Source: Austwickia sp.
GTDB lineage: Bacteria; Actinomycetota; Actinomycetes; Actinomycetales; Dermatophilaceae
Reading direction: 5' to 3'
DNA: 64,000 nucleotides
Assembly: GCA_016699675.1 (NCBI GenBank)
Contig: CP064985.1
Location: 620,001 to 684,000 of the forward strand
Shown: one piece after another, positions 63,603-64,000 of the stretch
Layout of the letters: every line of letters starts with the position of its first letter
Numbering within the stretch: position 1 is the stretch's first letter
Program-made: the position numbers and the translations under genes
Notes under the pieces: generated by a model
The model's input: only the letters and a program-made list of their open reading frames with translations
The model's database searches: none
Told to the model about the DNA's origin: nothing

Positions 63603-64000
63603 ATGATGAGGGGCATGCTTCCCATGCTCGCGGTGCGCGCCACCTACCCCCCGGTGGGCGCCGAGTGGGTGCACGAGATCAAGTGGGACGGCATGCGGGC
63701 GCTCGCGGACGTCCGCGCCGGGCGGCTGCAGCTGACCACGCGATCGGGCAAGTCCGCCACGGACCGCTTCCCCGAGCTCGCGGGCCTGGCCGTCAAGCAC
63801 GACGACCTCCTCCTCGACGGGGAGATCTGCGTGCTGAACCGCGGGCAGTGCCAGTTCGCCGCCCTCGCGGACCGGATCCACGTCAAGGACCGCGCCACCG
63901 CGATCGCGATGGCGCAGGGCCAACCGGTGTCGTACGTCATCTTCGACGTCCTGCGCCTGAACGGCACCGACCTCACGGATCGTCCCTGGGTCGAGCGTCG
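63603..64000 (+). CDS. ligD: ATP-dependent DNA ligase, LigD ligase domain (partial)
   Basis: The 5' end of a gene cut by the window edge; 132 codons are visible. The peptide has the nucleotidyl-transfer motif EIKWDGMRA with catalytic Lys27 and a motif III-like LLLDGEICV (about 67-75), the fold of ATP-dependent ligases of the LigD type. No polymerase or nuclease domain precedes it, so it is a ligase-first or ligase-only form. ATGs at 63603, 63606, 63615 and 63624 are all in frame; 63624 gives the most typical family start. Divergent from ku, 72 bp apart. Confidence 0.9.
   Translation, partial: MMRGMLPMLAVRATYPPVGAEWVHEIKWDGMRALADVRAGRLQLTTRSGKSATDRFPELAGLAVKHDDLLLDGEICVLNRGQCQFAALADRIHVKDRATAIAMAQGQPVSYVIFDVLRLNGTDLTDRPWVER

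Noticed and set aside
1..64000. tRNA, rRNA or prophage attachment sites
   Set aside because: None recognised by eye; no integrase gene and no tRNA-like cloverleaf with CCA-proximal motifs. A tRNAscan-SE run would settle it.

Overview
The window is very high in G+C, has many GTG starts, dense genes with ATGA/GTGA overlaps, and many start codons that sit 6-7 nt after a TANNNT -10 box (leaderless mRNAs). These features and the gene order point to a high-GC actinobacterium. Several blocks match, from memory, the Mycobacterium tuberculosis segments Rv0496-Rv0502 (ppx, sugar-phosphate isomerase, proC, HTH protein, bS22, epimerase, acyltransferase), Rv0508-Rv0512 (glutaredoxin, hemA, hemC, hemD, hemB) and Rv0524-Rv0529 (hemL, phosphatase, TlpA, CcdA, ResB, CcsB). 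The rex-hemACD arrangement is as in Streptomyces. A family-level placement (for example Micrococcales) would be a guess.

Layout. 1-4.7 kb: start of an AIM24-like gene, then a sigma factor/CU044_5270-type gene pair whose second gene is split by a complete IS21-family element (463-3107, flanked by 6-bp direct repeats). 4.7-10.8 kb: cytochrome c maturation (CcsB, ResB, CcdA, TlpA) with a VapBC toxin-antitoxin module lodged between ccdA and resB. 10.8-19.3 kb: haem synthesis (hemL, hemB, hemD, hemC, hemA) with Rex at the head and GtrA and MarR genes in between. 19.4-21.4 kb: TetR regulator with twin operators, divergent from an alpha-amylase-family enzyme. 21.4-28.4 kb: glutaredoxin, PlsC-type acyltransferase, epimerase, bS22, HTH protein, AcuC-like deacetylase, GNAT, ProC and proline dehydrogenase. 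28.5-30.6 kb: ABC-2 exporter with its TetR regulator. 30.6-33.6 kb: hypothetical gene, isomerase, phosphoesterase, Ppx/GppA.

33.7-39.4 kb: Cys-rich protein, methyltransferase, and the DNA-integrity genes radA, disA and mutY. 39.4-40.4 kb: a non-coding repeat region and a damaged DUF1345 gene. 40.6-43.2 kb: three-gene ABC-2 transporter. 43.3-47.5 kb: two acetyltransferases and a zinc-uptake operon (znuA, znuC, znuB, zur) behind a Zur-type operator. 47.5-48.7 kb: SMR guanidinium exporter behind a guanidine-III riboswitch, and an EamA transporter. 48.9-53.3 kb: clpC with a complete IS1380-family element (51674-53322, 4-bp direct repeats) upstream. 53.5-59.7 kb: mercaptopyruvate sulfurtransferase, then a membrane alpha/beta hydrolase translationally coupled to a large MprF-like lipid aminoacyl-transferase with a rhomboid-like front end, an MBL hydrolase and a 56-residue membrane protein. 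59.7-64 kb: AAA ATPase, YczE-like protein, then an NHEJ cluster: Nei-type glycosylase, Ku and the divergent LigD ligase, which runs off the end.

The main themes are haem and cytochrome c production under redox control, zinc and guanidinium homeostasis, DNA integrity and end joining, and lipid modification. The two insertion sequences look intact. I see no tRNA, rRNA, CRISPR array or prophage.
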